NCBI RefSeq assembly: GCF_012911565.1
Contig: NZ_JAAMPU010000107.1
Location: forward strand, 372,001-436,000
DNA: 64,000 nt
Source: Flavobacterium silvaticum
GTDB lineage: Bacteria > Bacteroidota > Bacteroidia > Flavobacteriales > Flavobacteriaceae
Reading direction: 5' to 3'
Under the pieces are notes generated by a model. That model saw only the letters and a list, made by a program, of their open reading frames with translations, did not search any database and was not told where the DNA came from. Shown one piece after another: positions 1 to 8,375 of this stretch. The translations under genes were made by a program, and so were the position numbers. Position 1 is the first letter of the stretch; the number at the start of each line of letters is the position of its first letter.

Positions 1-103
1 ACAATATACAGCTTTTTTTCTACCGGTTGAAATTGCTATTTTATTGATGTATAAGGGCTTCGCGGACGGTATTTTTACACTATCAAAAAAAAACTTCTTT
101 AAG

Positions 104-134
104 TTGTAAAATATAACCTTAACGTTTACATTTG
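104..134 (+). promoter_or_regulatory. Bacteroidota-type promoter for tRNA-Ser/tRNA-Pro
   Basis: TTG at 104-106, a 20-nt spacer, then TACATTTG at 127-134, which fits the Bacteroidota primary sigma consensus TTG-N(17-23)-TAnnTTTG. The predicted start of transcription is about 27 nt before tRNA-Ser. tRNA-Pro, 37 nt behind tRNA-Ser, shows no promoter of its own and is probably co-transcribed. Confidence 0.75.
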
Positions 135-167
135 CATCCGCGAAAAACCCCAAGGGTACTTTGCATT

Positions 168-251
168 GGAGAGGTGCCGGAGTGGTAACGGAGCAGATTG
201 CTAATCTGTCGGCGTGCAAACGTCGCCAGGGTTCGAGTCCCTGTCTCTCCG
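168..251 (+). tRNA. tRNA-Ser (GCT anticodon)
   Basis: The sequence folds as a class II tRNA. The acceptor arm GGAGAGG (168-174) pairs with 244-250, with one G-U pair, and the discriminator base is G251. The anticodon loop sits in a cagat/atctg stem with GCT, reading AGC/AGU serine codons. A long variable arm typical of tRNA-Ser precedes the GGTTCGAGTCC T-arm. CCA is not encoded. It is the first of a two-tRNA unit with tRNA-Pro. Confidence 0.95.
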
Positions 252-288
252 CTTTAATTGTCTTAAGTTTCAATTTTTGGAAACTTTT

Positions 289-363
289 CGGGGTGTAGCG
301 TAGCCCGGTCATCGCGCCTGGTTTGGGACCAGGAGGTCGCAGGTTCGAATCCTGCCACCCCGA
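289..363 (+). tRNA. tRNA-Pro (TGG anticodon)
   Basis: Acceptor arm CGGGGTG (289-295) pairs with CACCCCG (356-362) and the discriminator is A363. The anticodon stem-loop cctgg-ttTGGga-ccagg gives anticodon UGG, and the T-arm GGTTCGAATCC is canonical. CCA is not encoded. The last bases of the gene lie at the foot of the long hairpin/duplication module that follows. The antisense reading of this gene gives a well-known kind of spurious protein and was not annotated. Confidence 0.95.
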
Positions 364-660
364 CAAAGAAATCCTTCCGCACAGCGTGCGGAGGGATTTT
401 TTGTTTAGGGCGAAAGCCAAGCTCTGCTTGAGCTTTCGCCCTAAACAAAAAAGACCGCAACGTCCAAAGGACGTTGGAAGGGATTTCTTTGTCGCCACCC
501 CACCCAGGATCACCGTAGCGCAGCGGAGGTAATCCTGCCAAGTTCCCCGGGAATTTATCCTTAAACAAAAAATATCGAGATCCTTGCAAAACGTTGGAAG
601 GGATTTCTTTGTCGCCACCCCACCCAGGATCACCGTAGCGCAGCGGAGGTAATCCTGCCA
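361..660. repeat. tRNA-Pro-associated hairpin and direct-repeat module
   Basis: Starting at the tRNA 3' end, 'gacaaagaaatcc' is repeated in inverted orientation at about 481-493. Inside lies a second, long perfect inverted repeat (TTTAGGGCGAAAGC and its complement, about 410-448), capped by CAAGC-TCT-GCTTG. The distal part is duplicated: 471-540 and 591-660 are identical over 70 bp at a 120-bp period. The same plan, with an almost identical cap but unrelated stem sequence, follows tRNA-Arg at 5613-5835. The hairpin may also terminate the tRNA transcript. I see no coding capacity. Confidence 0.8.
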
Positions 661-995
661 CCAATCAAAAAAACAACGTCGCAGACGTTCCTCATTTCCT
701 AAGACTTATCTTTCGCTTTGCACCAACAAAAAGCCATTGGTTGAGTTACAAGCACGCGTCAAGGATGGCGGCATTTGTCTAAGCTCGTGCGCGACAAGTT
801 CCTAAGAATTCGGTGGAACTATTTTAATATTGACAGACAAAAGCCGTTGCGCACAGCGAGTGCCTCCAGCCTGACGGCGGCTATTTAAATTTTCTGATAC
901 CTTGGTGGTTCAAGCCGCCGGGACGCCCAAAAAATTACATTCCAGATATCGATTCTGTCAAACTTTCGCTATTTTTCCAAGACAATCGCACCTGA
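661..995. other. Non-coding region with a dispersed degenerate repeat
   Basis: No credible gene. Positions 857-938 align over about 82 nt with 20353-20435: both begin GCGAGTG, continue through CAGCC-GACGGCGGCT, and end GCCGCCGG-ACGCCCAAAA. The inner GGCGGC and GCCGCC blocks can pair. The rest of the interval is low in coding signal and carries further short GC-rich inverted blocks, probably decayed copies of related intergenic repeats. Confidence 0.55.
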
Positions 996-3900
996 ATGAA
1001 AAAACATCTGACTTTCACCGATGGCACTTCTGATAAGTTCTGGCAAATAGAAGTCGTCGGACAGGAATATACCGTGACTTATGGCCGTTCCGGTACGGCT
1101 GGCACCTCACAGACCAAATCTTTTTCAAGCCCGGAAGAATGCCTCAAAGCAGCCGAAAAAATCCTCACTGAAAAAATAAAAAAAGGATATTCAGAAGACG
1201 GGCAGCCATCTGTTACAAGCAATCCATCAAAAAAGAATGCGTCAGATGTGGCTCAACGTTATGATGATTTGGTCAGGCAAAAAAGAATCGACGACCTTTT
1301 GCCCTTTCTTACGGAAAATGCGAAGGGCAATCTCGAAATCCTCAAAAAAGCCATCCGCAAGAACCGAAAGTACTGGACAGATTATGTCGATTTGAAGGAC
1401 GAACCCGAATTCCGGAAAGACAAGCAATACAATTGGGGCCAGCGCGGCGATTATCTGCAAACCCAAATCATTATCCTGAGTGCGATTGCGGTTTTTGGAA
1501 AATCTGATGTAAACTCCTGGGATGAGATTTTTGGCGTTCTCGAAAGATGTGACAGCAAAGAAGTTTCCGATATTCTTTTTTGGGCAAAACCGAATTGGAT
1601 CAACGATTACCTTCTGGAACAAAAGCGCAAAAATGACTGGAGGCGTTTTAAGTACAAAAAGCTTCGGTTTCTTGAAGATAAATTGTTTATGGAATACAAT
1701 CCGGAGCTTTTTGCGTGGTCGATTGCCGCATTGGACTGGAACGAGGACGAGAAAAATCCGCGCGCCCATATTGAATATATTTTGTCTGACGAAACGGCCT
1801 GGAAGCGTGATGTGAAGGAAGTTTTCCACTATGATTCGAATATCCAGAACTATATTTTCTGGGAAGACCGCAACGGAAAACAAGAAGAATCAAGGACTTG
1901 GGAAGTCATTTTTAATGAACTTATCAAACAAGGGAAACTTCCACGTGCGTGGTTTATAGAAAATGCCATCCTGATCCAGACCAAAGAATGGAACAATAAC
2001 GCAAAATCGTTCTTCAGGAGAATTCTGCTCAGCCTGGATTTGTCGCCGGAAGATTTTCTGCCGTTCCAGGAAAACATTTTTGCCTGTCTCCATAACCCTG
2101 TTCCCGCTGTCACGGCATTCGGGATTGATTTGGTCAAACAGATTTTTGAACAGGAGAAATTTTCGGTCAAATCTTTTCTGGAATGGGTAGAACCGATGCT
2201 GATGCGTGCAGACTGCAAAGCTTCCGTAAAGACGACCTTGCAGATTTTTGAGAAATTGCTCAAGTCACAACCGAAATATAAAAAGACGATCCACGTATTG
2301 ATTGCCGATGTCTTTATGATCCCGGATTTGAACCTGCAACAACGTGTGGCCAAAATCCTGGCAAAATCGGCATCAGCAAAGGAAACTGAATTGGTCGATA
2401 AGCTGACATCTTATTCGGAACTGATACAAGGCAGCGTACGGGCAGAACTTTCCGGTTTGTTGGGAGAAAGCCATTTTATCGCGCCTGATCCGGAACCATC
2501 TGAAAGCTACATACAAACGGACCGGAAGGAAAAAGTGCTTACTGATGCTGTTACGCTTCCGCAAAACTGGAACGACATCTTGTTTTTGTTCGGTGAATTC
2601 ATTGCATCAGAAGACGTGCTGACTACGGAGATGCTGCTCAACACCTATATAGTATCGCGTCATTTGTTTCCGAACGATCAATCGGAACAATTGAAACCGT
2701 ATCTGAAACAACTCGAATCGCGTTACCTTGAAGGCTATCACCGCAATTATTCGAGTGTTTTCCTTCAGCAGAAAATGCACAGTTTGGATTACCAGTTTAC
2801 AATACAGGACGATAAATATGACCGAATCAATACTTTGCTGCTCATAAAGCCTTTCCTGCACGCTGTCCAATCGAGGATGAACAAGAATGTCGCGATCCCG
2901 ATGCTTTCGTTCCCTTCGCATAAACCTCATTGGGTGGAACCGAAAATTCTTCTCGAAAGACTGCTTGCCTGTCAGGAAAACAATATTGCCGTAGACTGGA
3001 TCGATCTTGCCATCGCCATTTCAAGAATGCCGCGTGAGAATGTAGAAGAAGCCGCACCACTACTCGATTCCGTGAACGGAGAACTGAAAGATTTGATGCG
3101 TTATTGCCTCGGATTGAGCAATGAAATAAAAATGATAGTTCCCAAAAAGAACCTGTTCGACAAGCTGTTATCAAAATTAGTAAAGGACGATACAGATACC
3201 ATGCAATCTATTTGGGCTGTCGCGGCACGGACTCATGATCCGGACGGAGAATTTGCTGAATTCCGGAATACGGCTGTCGGCTCTTATCCTTTGGTGGTTT
3301 CGCCTTTTGATCCTGAGATAAGACTCATCGAAAAATGGAACGATTATAAAGATTGGAACACCGGAAAAATGATGCGCTCGCCAAGCTGGTATGTGCTCGG
3401 ATTTCAGATACCAAAAGAAAAACCGGCACCCGATGCCCTATTGTACAGCCTTGATCTGGTGAACGATAAAAATTACTACACCTTTATTTCGTCAGATGCC
3501 AACGTGGTGTACTGGAACAGCCTGATGCCCCAGAATCCGGATGCACTTGCACTTAACTTATTACGTCTGTCGTGCGATATAACGGAAGGCGCCGGAAACG
3601 ATATAAAAGCATTCCTTCAACTCATGGATACACCAGGCTTCACTATAACCGCGCATTCCCAAAAAGTCCTGGCATGCGCTTTTTTCAAGGATTCTAAGGA
3701 AATCCGGATGACGGCATCTGAAATTTTCGGGAATCTTATCGAAAAGCAACGAATCGATATTGGGATTCTTGGCAAATTTTGCGCTTTCCTCGCCAATAAT
3801 AAATATGCGCCTTTCCAGCGATTGTCAGACAGTGTCGCCGGAATCAAGGATATCTCACGGCTTCATAATTCCGCCTTGCATCAATTTTACGACAGCCTTT

Positions 3901-4076
3901 TGGGCCATCTCGAATTCAAGGATAAACTGCCGGTGAATTTCAAGAAAATCGTAGAGAATTATCTTGACGTATCTTTCAAGACCGGCAAAAAACCAGATAC
4001 GGCAACCGCTGCATTCTTCGACAAATACAAAGATACCGCTTCCCTCAAGCCTCTCATCAAACAAATCCTGAACTGA
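996..4076 (+). CDS. WGR-domain protein, MolR/DUF6493-like
   Basis: Large protein (1026 aa). Residues 1-80 form a WGR domain, with the signature core YGRSG at 29-33; WGR domains occur in PARPs and in the E. coli MolR protein, where they are linked to nucleic-acid binding or regulatory assemblies. The rest is long, mostly helical and without a recognisable catalytic motif, and I recall it as resembling the DUF6493/MolR type of scaffold; this is memory, not a search. No signal peptide, so cytoplasmic. The next gene, encoding a SWIM zinc-finger protein, starts 1 nt after this stop codon (TGA 4074-4076, ATG 4078), so the two are almost certainly translated from one mRNA and work together. Biochemical role unknown. 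Confidence 0.7.
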   Translation: MKKHLTFTDGTSDKFWQIEVVGQEYTVTYGRSGTAGTSQTKSFSSPEECLKAAEKILTEKIKKGYSEDGQPSVTSNPSKKNASDVAQRYDDLVRQKRIDDLLPFLTENAKGNLEILKKAIRKNRKYWTDYVDLKDEPEFRKDKQYNWGQRGDYLQTQIIILSAIAVFGKSDVNSWDEIFGVLERCDSKEVSDILFWAKPNWINDYLLEQKRKNDWRRFKYKKLRFLEDKLFMEYNPELFAWSIAALDWNEDEKNPRAHIEYILSDETAWKRDVKEVFHYDSNIQNYIFWEDRNGKQEESRTWEVIFNELIKQGKLPRAWFIENAILIQTKEWNNNAKSFFRRILLSLDLSPEDFLPFQENIFACLHNPVPAVTAFGIDLVKQIFEQEKFSVKSFLEWVEPMLMRADCKASVKTTLQIFEKLLKSQPKYKKTIHVLIADVFMIPDLNLQQRVAKILAKSASAKETELVDKLTSYSELIQGSVRAELSGLLGESHFIAPDPEPSESYIQTDRKEKVLTDAVTLPQNWNDILFLFGEFIASEDVLTTEMLLNTYIVSRHLFPNDQSEQLKPYLKQLESRYLEGYHRNYSSVFLQQKMHSLDYQFTIQDDKYDRINTLLLIKPFLHAVQSRMNKNVAIPMLSFPSHKPHWVEPKILLERLLACQENNIAVDWIDLAIAISRMPRENVEEAAPLLDSVNGELKDLMRYCLGLSNEIKMIVPKKNLFDKLLSKLVKDDTDTMQSIWAVAARTHDPDGEFAEFRNTAVGSYPLVVSPFDPEIRLIEKWNDYKDWNTGKMMRSPSWYVLGFQIPKEKPAPDALLYSLDLVNDKNYYTFISSDANVVYWNSLMPQNPDALALNLLRLSCDITEGAGNDIKAFLQLMDTPGFTITAHSQKVLACAFFKDSKEIRMTASEIFGNLIEKQRIDIGILGKFCAFLANNKYAPFQRLSDSVAGIKDISRLHNSALHQFYDSLLGHLEFKDKLPVNFKKIVENYLDVSFKTGKKPDTATAAFFDKYKDTASLKPLIKQILN

Positions 4077-4077
4077 A

Positions 4078-5403
4078 ATGACCGATCTTTTATACCACTA
4101 CAATTCCGCTTCGACATTTTCAAGAGAAAAAGGACTCAACAAACTGGTTTTGGCGCATCAGACCGAAATTGAATCGGTCAACAACATTCCGTGCTTTTTT
4201 TGGGGAAACCTTACAGATCCTTACGTAACGGCCAAGTGCTGGAGAACGATAGCAAAGGTGGTGCGTTCGAGTTTCGGACCGATTCCACCGAGTTTGCGTG
4301 ACCCCATTATTTCTGCAGGTTCCGAACGGATCCGGTTTGAAGGTTTCTCATCGTGTAACGGCGTTTATGTTCGGTTGGATATGAAACCCGAAGCCATAGA
4401 CGGAGAATTCATTGCCAATGGAACCACGAATGTCGATTTCAACGACCCGATGCTCAATGCGCTCAACAGCATCCAGAAGAACGAACGCGTCACTTTATCT
4501 GTCGGGCAAAAAGATATGCAGGTAATCACAGGCAAATCCAAAGTGACGGAAAAGAAAGTGAGTCTGCCGCCTCGTTGGATCAAAGGACTGACAAGTGTTC
4601 AGTTGTATCTGGCCGATATGGATTTGAAATTCGAACTCAATAAAATCCAGGCGATACAACTGTTCCAGACGTTTCCGAAGGGAAATACGAAAGGCGAATT
4701 TTTTATTTCCAGAAAAGCCGGAAAATGTATGTTCTCGACTTTGGGCGGCAATGATTCCGTACGTATTGGCGGCGTCCACCGGTTGCGGCTTCTGGAAGGA
4801 ATCCTGCCGATTGTGGATAAAATTTATGTCTACGAATCTACGGACGGACAAACCTGTGCGTTGGTCTGTGAATTGGGGAAGATGCAATTGCTGATGGCTT
4901 TTTCTCCCGATGCCTATCGTGGTTTTTCGGGTGAAGGAAAAGTATTGGATACCATGACAGAAAATCTTCCGATGGAATGGATTTACGGTATCAACAGCCT
5001 TTTGAAATCGAATGAAACATTTGACCCGACGCTGCTTTCCATTGAACATGATATTGATTTCGGGATGATGGAAAACCTCACTTCAAGCTTATCTTCCATA
5101 GGTCTTTTAGGTTATGATGTGATGGAACGCAACCATTTCTACAGACAATTGCCATTCAAGACCGAACGGATCGTAAGCATGAACCCACGACTCAAAAATG
5201 CAAAAGCCCTGATTGCCAAAGAACATATAACAATTGCAAAAAAGACCGCCGATACTATTGAGGCTTTGGTCAAAGGGACAGATGTGACGCATAAGGTTGT
5301 CATTGATTCAAATTCCGCCAGATGTACGTGTCAATGGTTCACTGAATATCAGGGAAAGCGCGGGATTTGCAAGCATGTGTTGGCTGTGAAGATGATGAAT
5401 TGA
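4078..5403 (+). CDS. SWIM zinc-finger protein
   Basis: Protein of 441 aa with a C-terminal SWIM-type zinc finger: Cys416-x-Cys418, twelve residues, Cys431-x-His433, the CxC-x(n)-CxH pattern of SWIM domains, which bind DNA or protein. The N-terminal 400 residues show no domain I can name; there is an odd conserved-looking stretch rich in Cys, Trp and Pro at 35-75. It is the second gene of a tight pair with the WGR protein. Elsewhere WGR/MolR and SWIM proteins occur beside MoxR-type AAA ATPases and VWA proteins; none is present here, where a tRNA gene follows 139 bp downstream. Function not established. Confidence 0.75.
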   Translation: MTDLLYHYNSASTFSREKGLNKLVLAHQTEIESVNNIPCFFWGNLTDPYVTAKCWRTIAKVVRSSFGPIPPSLRDPIISAGSERIRFEGFSSCNGVYVRLDMKPEAIDGEFIANGTTNVDFNDPMLNALNSIQKNERVTLSVGQKDMQVITGKSKVTEKKVSLPPRWIKGLTSVQLYLADMDLKFELNKIQAIQLFQTFPKGNTKGEFFISRKAGKCMFSTLGGNDSVRIGGVHRLRLLEGILPIVDKIYVYESTDGQTCALVCELGKMQLLMAFSPDAYRGFSGEGKVLDTMTENLPMEWIYGINSLLKSNETFDPTLLSIEHDIDFGMMENLTSSLSSIGLLGYDVMERNHFYRQLPFKTERIVSMNPRLKNAKALIAKEHITIAKKTADTIEALVKGTDVTHKVVIDSNSARCTCQWFTEYQGKRGICKHVLAVKMMN

Positions 5404-5499
5404 TATTATTTACGGCCCTGTTTTTAATCCAAAAATTGAAAATAATCCTCTAATTACCAGAGGTTAAAACACCCATAAGTTGAATAAATAAAATCTTAG

Positions 5500-5530
5500 T
5501 TGTCCAGTTCAATTATCAACGCTATATTTG
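5500..5530 (+). promoter_or_regulatory. Promoter for tRNA-Arg
   Basis: TTG at 5500-5502, 20-nt spacer, TATATTTG at 5523-5530. This matches the Bacteroidota consensus exactly, and the tRNA begins 13 nt further on. Confidence 0.75.
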
Positions 5531-5542
5531 CACCGCTTTTAC

Positions 5543-5612
<70 letters not shown>

Positions 5613-5616
<4 letters not shown>

Positions 5617-5835
5617 CGAATGATTAGTTCCAAAAAGAAAATGCCCAAGCTGTGCTTGAGGCATTTTCTTTTTGGAACTAATCTCAAAGCGGAGCTTTGA
5701 AGGATGGCGCGCCAGCGCAATCCATTCGTGATACCTAATTCCACCTAAGTTGGTAAAAGAAACCAAGCTGTGCTTGAGGCATTTTCTTTTTGGAACTAAT
5801 CTCAAAGCGGAGCTTTGAAGGATGGCGCGCCAGCG
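5613..5835. repeat. tRNA-Arg-associated hairpin and direct-repeat module
   Basis: Nested palindrome starting inside the tRNA: outer arms ATCACGAATG (5613-5622) and CATTCGTGAT (5723-5732); inner perfect 23-bp inverted repeat 5623-5645 / 5660-5682; cap CAAGC-TGT-GCTTG. The distal half, 5645-5717, is repeated exactly as 5763-5835 (73 bp, period 118). Layout, period and cap match the module behind tRNA-Pro although stem sequences differ. No coding capacity. Confidence 0.85.
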
Positions 5836-6119
5836 TCATCCGTAATTCATGATCCAGAGGTCTTAAAGTAGGATTCCAAGCCCCAATTGCACTCTTTTCT
5901 TTTTAACAGTATTCTCAACGCTGAGCGTTTAAGTTATACAATTCCACCGAAGCAACTTAGCTGTTACTAAAATTGGTGTTACTTAAAATCCCGTAACACT
6001 AATCTTAGTAACAGCCCCAACCATCAAATCCCAAATTCAAATAAATATTCCCAAAACAAATCAACTACAACGATATAGTAATTAGAATTCATTAAATTCG
6101 CGCCATCAAATCTAAAATC
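5836..6119. other. Non-coding region upstream of the thiolase gene
   Basis: Together with the module before it this makes about 500 bp without a gene. It contains one copy of the TGTTAC palindrome family (5960-6015). No clear TAnnTTTG element was found before the thiolase start, so its promoter is undefined. Confidence 0.5.
5960..6015. repeat. TGTTAC palindrome, copy 1
   Basis: Two 23-nt arms (5960-5982 and 5993-6015) are inverted repeats with two differences, around a 10-nt spacer TTAAAATCCC. Each arm has two TGTTAC-type boxes. Related copies lie at 20153-20206, 24183-24236 and 44385-44438. Confidence 0.85.
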
Positions 6120-7295
6120 ATGACTAAAAGAGTTGCCATAGTATCGGCCGTAAGGACTCCAATCGGGAGTTTTATGGGCGCGTTGTCTACCGTTCCTGCT
6201 CCACAATTGGGCGGAGCTGCCATAAAAGCGGCTTTGGAAAAAATAAACCTAAAACCCGAATTGGTCGATGAAGTCCTCATGGGCAACGTAGTCCAGGCCG
6301 GTGTTGGACAAGCTCCGGCAAGACAGGCGGCATTGGCTGCTGGTTTGCCTGACAGCGTAATCACCACAACCGTAAATAAAGTTTGCGCTTCGGGGATGAA
6401 AGCAGTAACTCAGGCTGCCCAGGCCATAATGAACGGAGATGCGGAAATTGTAGTTGCCGGCGGAATGGAAAACATGAGCCTGATTCCACATTACGTGCAT
6501 ATGCGCAACGGAGTCAAGTTTGGCCCGACCACTTTAGTTGACGGATTGCAGAAAGACGGATTGACTGATGCTTATGACAACAACGCCATGGGTGTCTGTG
6601 CCGATTTGTGTGCTTCGGAATATGGTTTTTCCCGTGAAGATCAGGATGCATTCGCAATCCAATCGTACGAGCGCTCGGCTGCAGCATGGAATGCTGGGAA
6701 ATTCGATAACGAAGTGATTCCGGTATCGGTGCCTCAAAGACGAGGCGAACCGATCGTGGTTTCCAAAGATGAAGAATACACGAATGTAAAACTTGATAAA
6801 GTAGCCTCGCTTGCACCCGCCTTTACAAAAGAAGGAACAGTGACGGCTGCAAATGCTTCGACCATTAACGACGGTGCAGCCGCCTTAATTTTGATGAGCG
6901 AAGAAAAAGCAAACGAACTCGGCCTGAAGCCACTGGCTTTCATTAAAGGGTATGCCGATGCCGAACAAGAACCGAAATGGTTCACGACAGCTCCGGCCAA
7001 AGCATTGCCAAAAGCGCTTGCAAAGGCTGGAATAACAAAAGACGACGTCGATTTCTTTGAATTCAACGAAGCTTTTTCTGTTGTGGGATTGGCCAACGCA
7101 AAGATCCTCGGGTTGCCTGCCGATAAGATCAACGTGAATGGTGGCGCGGTTTCACTCGGACATCCGCTGGGTTGTTCCGGAGCGAGAATAATTGTGACAC
7201 TGCTTAACGTGCTGGAACAGAACAACGCAAAGATCGGGGCGGCCGCAATTTGTAATGGCGGTGGCGGAGCATCGGCGATTGTATTGGAAAAATAG
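6120..7295 (+). CDS. Acetyl-CoA C-acetyltransferase (thiolase)
   Basis: Thiolase of 391 aa. It condenses two acetyl-CoA to acetoacetyl-CoA or cleaves the reverse, in fatty-acid or ketone-body metabolism. The triad expected for biosynthetic-type thiolases is in place: nucleophile Cys89 (VCASGM), His348 (GHPLGCSG) and Cys378 (ICNGGGG), plus NEAF near residue 316. Length is normal for the family. Cytoplasmic. Transcribed alone, with repeats on both sides. The specificity (acetoacetyl-CoA versus longer 3-ketoacyl-CoA) cannot be fixed from sequence reading; the short, AtoB/PhaA-like form favours acetoacetyl-CoA. Confidence 0.92.
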   Translation: MTKRVAIVSAVRTPIGSFMGALSTVPAPQLGGAAIKAALEKINLKPELVDEVLMGNVVQAGVGQAPARQAALAAGLPDSVITTTVNKVCASGMKAVTQAAQAIMNGDAEIVVAGGMENMSLIPHYVHMRNGVKFGPTTLVDGLQKDGLTDAYDNNAMGVCADLCASEYGFSREDQDAFAIQSYERSAAAWNAGKFDNEVIPVSVPQRRGEPIVVSKDEEYTNVKLDKVASLAPAFTKEGTVTAANASTINDGAAALILMSEEKANELGLKPLAFIKGYADAEQEPKWFTTAPAKALPKALAKAGITKDDVDFFEFNEAFSVVGLANAKILGLPADKINVNGGAVSLGHPLGCSGARIIVTLLNVLEQNNAKIGAAAICNGGGGASAIVLEK

Positions 7296-7475
7296 GTAAT
7301 TTAGCGGCTGAATCCCTAGCCCGGATGCAGCGTAAAGCCTGACACAAAAAACAAGCTGGCTTTACCCCGAGATGAAGGCGACCAACGAAGCCTTTAGATT
7401 GGGTTGTAAAGCCGCTTTGTTTTTATGGCAGCTTGAAGTGTGCAGCCGGATTGGCTCCCAACCAAAATCAACCGC
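7296..7475. repeat. Intergenic hairpin/degenerate repeat
   Basis: Begins with a CCTAGCCCGGATGCAGCG stretch that resembles a short repeat I associate with flavobacterial intergenic regions. It includes a perfect 8-bp stem GTAAAGCC (7332-7339) / GGCTTTAC (7358-7365), and a further TTTGT-rich block near 7405-7420. It lacks a T-run, so termination is uncertain. Confidence 0.4.
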
Positions 7476-8237
7476 ATGTTCGGTATATGTAACCTTGGAA
7501 ATATCCCGCTGCGGGCCGAAGCCAGCGACAGAAGCGAAATCGTATCGCAGGTGTTGTTTGGCGAACAGTTCGAAATCCTTGAAAAAAAGCAGCAATGGTC
7601 GCGCATTAAACTGCATTTTGACGGGTACGAAGGTTGGGTCGACAGCAAGCAATACCAGGAAATTTCAAAATCGCTTTACGACCAGGTTTCTAAGGATGCG
7701 ATTGTACTGAATTCGGATTTGGTCGAATATGTGACCGGTCCGAACAATTTCCTGATGCCTATTCCGCTTGGATCGTCTCTTTCGTTTTTGAATCACGAAG
7801 AAATCAATACGGCCCAACTTGACTTTGAAGGCTTGCGTGTTAGTGGCATCAGGCCAAAATCGAATCTGATTCCGACTTCCTTCCTGTATCTCAACTCGCC
7901 TTATTTATGGGGCGGAAAAACACCATTCGGGATCGATTGTTCCGGAATGGTGCAAATGGTATATAAACTCAATGGTTATGTGCTTCCGAGAGATGCATCT
8001 CAACAAGCTTTAGTGGGTGAACCGTTAAGTTTTATAGAGGAAAGCGAGCCCGGCGATCTGGCGTTTTTTGACAATGACGAAGGCCGGATCATTCACGTGG
8101 GGCTTATCATGGAAGACAATTATATAATCCATGCGAGCGGAAAAGTCCGTATTGACAGATTGGATCACTTAGGCATTTACAATGCGGAAACGAACCGGCA
8201 TACGCATAAATTGCGGGTGATTAAAAAGGTTGTTTAA
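7476..8237 (+). CDS. SH3-domain NlpC/P60 peptidase
   Basis: Protein of 253 aa from ATG 7476; a longer reading from 7440 starts with an unlikely non-ATG codon, so I prefer MFGICNLG. Residues 1-65 form a bacterial SH3-type domain (LRAEAS, EGWVDS). The C-terminal half is an NlpC/P60 domain with catalytic Cys155 (DCSGM), His207 (HVGL) and a third polar residue at His219 (HASG). Such enzymes cleave D-Glu-diaminopimelate bonds in cell-wall peptides. No signal peptide is visible, which suggests action on cytoplasmic muropeptides, as for YkfC-type recycling enzymes; this is inference. An ORF-less repeat array starts 1 nt after the stop codon. Confidence 0.85.
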   Translation: MFGICNLGNIPLRAEASDRSEIVSQVLFGEQFEILEKKQQWSRIKLHFDGYEGWVDSKQYQEISKSLYDQVSKDAIVLNSDLVEYVTGPNNFLMPIPLGSSLSFLNHEEINTAQLDFEGLRVSGIRPKSNLIPTSFLYLNSPYLWGGKTPFGIDCSGMVQMVYKLNGYVLPRDASQQALVGEPLSFIEESEPGDLAFFDNDEGRIIHVGLIMEDNYIIHASGKVRIDRLDHLGIYNAETNRHTHKLRVIKKVV

Positions 8238-8331
8238 AGAGTCGGGAAAGTCCGGAAAGTCGGAAAAGCTACAGCTTTTGAACCACAAACTTTCCCGACT
8301 TTGCTGACTTTTCCGTCTTCCCCGACTTCTC
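8238..8331. repeat. Inverted 9-bp repeat array without an ORF
   Basis: Units of the GGGAAAGTC type on the left (gagtcggg at 8239-8246) face units of the GACTTTCCC type on the right, ending CCCCGACttctc at about 8331. It looks like the two ends of the S23 cassette at 18602-19172 with the coding part removed. It starts immediately after the NlpC/P60 stop codon. Confidence 0.75.
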
Positions 8332-8360
8332 AAAAAAAAACCGGGTCTCTCAACCCGGCT
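8331..8360 (-). terminator. Terminator of the gyrA-TPR operon
   Basis: CCGGGT (8341-8346) and ACCCGG (8353-8358) form a stem with a 6-nt loop. On the minus strand it is followed by nine T residues. Confidence 0.85.
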
Positions 8361-8375
8361 CATTTCAATCTATTG

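Noticed and set aside
21..167. Possible gene or operon leader before tRNA-Ser
   Set aside because: Only a promoter is visible; no frame of useful length and no RNA motif recognised.
263..664. 133-aa minus-strand frame across tRNA-Pro with a GFEPATSWSQ-like stretch
   Set aside because: It is the antisense reading of tRNA-Pro and of the duplicated module behind it; this kind of peptide is a known artefact of tRNA shadows.
1242..1883. 213-aa minus-strand frame inside the WGR gene
   Set aside because: Lies wholly within a well-supported gene in the other direction and lacks domain signals.
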